DNA from: JBMNSK01 sp050945155
GTDB lineage: Bacteria; Actinomycetota; Coriobacteriia; Coriobacteriales; Eggerthellaceae
DNA length: 15,789 bases
Reading direction: 5' to 3'
NCBI GenBank assembly: GCA_050945155.1
Contig: JBMNSK010000032.1
Span: forward strand, 1-15,789
In this document: in pieces, positions 13,472 through 15,789 of the stretch
How positions within the stretch are numbered: position 1 is the first letter of the stretch
How the letters are laid out: each line of letters opens with the position of its first letter
Program-made: the position numbers and the translations under genes
The notes under the pieces: generated by a model
Databases searched by the model: none
What the model saw: the letters and a program-made list of their open reading frames with translations, nothing else
What the model was told of the DNA's origin: nothing

Positions 13472-15789
13472 ATGGTGGGCAAGGGGCCCAAGCGTAGCAT
13501 TGTGTCTCATACGGTTTTGTCGGTGATTATGACCGTTTGTTTGGTCGTATTGTCGTTCCCGACAGAATCGCTTGTTGCAATAGCACCACAAGCTCATGCA
13601 GAAACGCCGGCTTTACCAGGAACAGCACTGCAAGACAATAGCGCTTCTCTGTATTCAGCTACCAATCAGTCTCAAAAAATTCCTACGATTATTTTTGATG
13701 GCAATGGTGCAAGCGCTGGCTCAATGGATGACCTCACCGTTAGCTCTGAAAGTGATCCTGTTCAGCTGCCGAAAAACACTTTCTCTCGTGATGGCTATGA
13801 GTTTTCAGGATGGTCTACAACGGCATCGGGCAAAGATGAGCGGGAGATGAAAGCCGTAGCAGTTCCCGACGCTACTACTATCATCAACTGGGCCTTTACT
13901 TGGGATGCAAATGAAGATGGCACCATAACAGATGATGAGCACTATACATTGACGGATGCTTTGCGTAATGATTCGCTTACGCTTTACGCACAGTGGAAAC
14001 CAGTGTCACAAGAAAATAGCTCTTCTGCACAAAACACAGCGACGGGCAGCGGTGATTCAAGTTCCTCTCAGAGCGGTAAAGAAGCAGCCAAGTCCTCATA
14101 TGTCGGTGTAGAAAGCAATAACAACGACATGGCTACGGTCCGCGATATCGAAAATGGCGGCGCTGATGAGTTGAATCTTACGGTAAGAGGGGGAAATGCC
14201 GCTCCGTTTTCGTCTTTCTTTGGCCTTTTGCGTTCGCCGAATCGCGGCGGTGCTAATGAGATAAGCTCTGGTGACGGCAACTCTATTGATTCGCTTTCCA
14301 TTCAATGGATTACATCTGACACCATAAATGACGGAAGCGACTCAAACCTCTATCTTGTTCCGAACGACAACAGTAAACAGACCCTGACAGCACAGATTGA
14401 CTTTTCTCTTTCGGGCGAACATGACTATGCCCCCGGCACTATTCAGGTGAAAATTCCGGCGTATATTTTTAAAGATCGTAGCGGCAAGACCCACGGCAAC
14501 CTTGTACTGCCGCTTGCTGAGTCGCCATCCACCCTTACTGATTTTAATTGGTCCTATATTGACGATTCAGAGGGTGGTTATTACATCCTCAGCAATACGC
14601 GTTCTATGTCGGCCGTAACGCAAGTTGCGATGCAGCTTGCCTACGAGAACATTACGCCTTCCGAAATCATCGATAACGAAGTTTCTTCTCAGCTCAACGC
14701 TGAAGTCTCCTTGGTAACGGTCGCGGGCAACACACTCAAGCGAAGTTCTTCGAATCTTACTGCACAGATAAATACCTACGAGAGGGTTAGGTCTGCCAAT
14801 AAGAAATATCGCACGTATAAAACGATGTCGGCAGACGAAATGCGTGCAGCAGGTGTTGATATCCCAGACGACTACAGAAACGAGGAAAAGTTTCTTGTTG
14901 TCACGTGGTACACCTATGCCTATCACGAAGGCAATACAAATTACTCGATGACCTGGGAAGATATGCCATCCGATAAGATGACCGTGGGCATAGAGGAAAG
15001 AGACTGCTTCAATTTCATCATAGAAAATGCATCAGGAACCGAGGAAGAAAACCTGTGGCGAAGAGATGGTACAACTGCCTACAAGTACGTAAAAGTTGCC
15101 TATCCATTCTCCCAGTTTAGCCCCAGTACTACCTACAAGCTGTCCAACAGTGCCACATGGACTTGTACAGAAACAGACGACGGCTCGCAAACAACGGCGT
15201 CGGCTACCGAGACTTTCAATTTCTCATACCAAAATCCACAAAACGTTACTCCTACGGGGCATTTCTATCATGAGAAGTGGGGTGCCGATAACGACTCAAG
15301 TAATACAACGCATACCAACTGGGGCAAGAGACCGGGTATTGAAGGGTGGAATGGCTGCTTCGGCCTGTACCCTGACGGCGTAAATCAGCTTGCTCGCAAG
15401 GGTCATGAAGTTGATGTTTGCTATGAGCAATACCTGCGTGGATACATTCTACCCTGGACGCTTAAGGATGGTGAGGACGGAAACCAGGTTTCGGATTTTG
15501 GAGCCAAAAACGTCACGATGTCGCTCGAGGACGGTGACATTAGCTTTACCGACGCGCCTGACTCTGCGCCCACCACGCTTGAGGCTGGTACGGACTTTGA
15601 TTTCAAAAGCTTAAAACTGACGCGTCCGACCATTTGGAAAGCGGTGGAATACGACGCTACTGATCTTGATCAAAATCAGATTGTATATGACAACGGACAA
15701 CAGGTATGGACCGGTGACAAGAATGCCTACGGTGGTAGCTACGGCGTGGGCTATGTGAAGGACGACGATGCTTCGCATATTCCCAATTT
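13472..15789 (+). CDS. Large secreted surface protein with InlB-type repeat and EF-hand loop (3' end outside window)
   Basis: 772 residues are visible and the frame is still open at the window end. A signal peptide (basic start, hydrophobic core about 14-38, cleavage likely after AHA at 43) targets it outside the membrane. Residues about 73-175 match an InlB B-repeat/Listeria-Bacteroides (Flg_new) module: 'IIFDGNGA', 'LPKNTFSRDGYEFSGWST' and 'LTLYAQW'. The module is enlarged by an insert holding a canonical EF-hand loop DANEDGTITDDE (145-156). A Ser/Gln/Asn-rich linker (about 177-215) leads to a long Asn/Asp/Ser/Thr-rich region with aromatic-rich strands that I cannot assign. An in-frame TAG directly before ATG 13472 fixes the start; AAAAGG lies nine bases upstream. 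Probably a cell-wall adhesin; the anchor (such as LPXTG) would lie beyond the window. Confidence 0.85.
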   Translation, partial: MVGKGPKRSIVSHTVLSVIMTVCLVVLSFPTESLVAIAPQAHAETPALPGTALQDNSASLYSATNQSQKIPTIIFDGNGASAGSMDDLTVSSESDPVQLPKNTFSRDGYEFSGWSTTASGKDEREMKAVAVPDATTIINWAFTWDANEDGTITDDEHYTLTDALRNDSLTLYAQWKPVSQENSSSAQNTATGSGDSSSSQSGKEAAKSSYVGVESNNNDMATVRDIENGGADELNLTVRGGNAAPFSSFFGLLRSPNRGGANEISSGDGNSIDSLSIQWITSDTINDGSDSNLYLVPNDNSKQTLTAQIDFSLSGEHDYAPGTIQVKIPAYIFKDRSGKTHGNLVLPLAESPSTLTDFNWSYIDDSEGGYYILSNTRSMSAVTQVAMQLAYENITPSEIIDNEVSSQLNAEVSLVTVAGNTLKRSSSNLTAQINTYERVRSANKKYRTYKTMSADEMRAAGVDIPDDYRNEEKFLVVTWYTYAYHEGNTNYSMTWEDMPSDKMTVGIEERDCFNFIIENASGTEEENLWRRDGTTAYKYVKVAYPFSQFSPSTTYKLSNSATWTCTETDDGSQTTASATETFNFSYQNPQNVTPTGHFYHEKWGADNDSSNTTHTNWGKRPGIEGWNGCFGLYPDGVNQLARKGHEVDVCYEQYLRGYILPWTLKDGEDGNQVSDFGAKNVTMSLEDGDISFTDAPDSAPTTLEAGTDFDFKSLKLTRPTIWKAVEYDATDLDQNQIVYDNGQQVWTGDKNAYGGSYGVGYVKDDDASHIPN

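Noticed and set aside
14068..14926. Minus-strand open frames opposite the surface-protein gene
   Set aside because: They have no start signals or domains and lie opposite a continuous 772-codon frame with a signal peptide.

Overview
The window looks like chromosomal DNA of an anaerobic, host-associated actinobacterium, most plausibly a Coriobacteriia member (Atopobium/Lancefieldella/Olsenella relatives). This is an inference from moderate GC by eye, an [FeFe] hydrogenase, paired ABC exporters, an EFR1-type ferredoxin remnant and a large secreted protein with an InlB-type repeat. No rRNA, tRNA, CRISPR array or insertion sequence was seen.

Layout: (1) 171-2628 (+) is a two-gene importer operon: an SsuA/ThiY-like substrate-binding lipoprotein, then one polypeptide that fuses permease and ATPase. 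(2) 2733-6288 (-) is a convergent two-gene operon. A flavoprotein joining a NuoF-type iron-sulfur domain to a GltD-type oxidoreductase is translationally coupled to a complete CpI-like [FeFe] hydrogenase. A promoter and a leader hairpin lie at 6380-6442. (3) 6485-8424 holds a LysR regulator (-) divergent from an EamA/DMT exporter (+). A degenerate 12-base tandem repeat starts at the 3' end of the exporter gene. (4) 8592-12093 is a decayed or rearranged block. The start of an NAD-dependent epimerase gene runs into the 3' part of an ABC exporter half-gene, next to an intact partner exporter gene. On the other strand, the start of a TetR regulator runs into the 3' end of an EFR1-type ferredoxin gene. 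A perfect 9-bp inverted repeat upstream of the TetR remnant looks like its operator. (5) 12404-13288 (+) is an XRE regulator with a beta-rich DUF4097-like tail. (6) 13472 to the window end (+) is the first 772 residues of a secreted surface protein. Its N-terminal InlB/Flg_new-type module carries a canonical EF-hand loop.

How the genes fit together: the hydrogenase pair should couple H2 and a nicotinamide pool through a GltD-type flavoprotein, resembling the glutamate-synthase-linked group A2 [FeFe] hydrogenases. The exporter pair has the complementary degenerate and consensus ATP sites expected of a heterodimeric ABC exporter, but one subunit has lost nearly all of its membrane domain. The exporter and the TetR/EFR1 locus therefore look inactivated by deletions, while the surviving parts remain open and well conserved.
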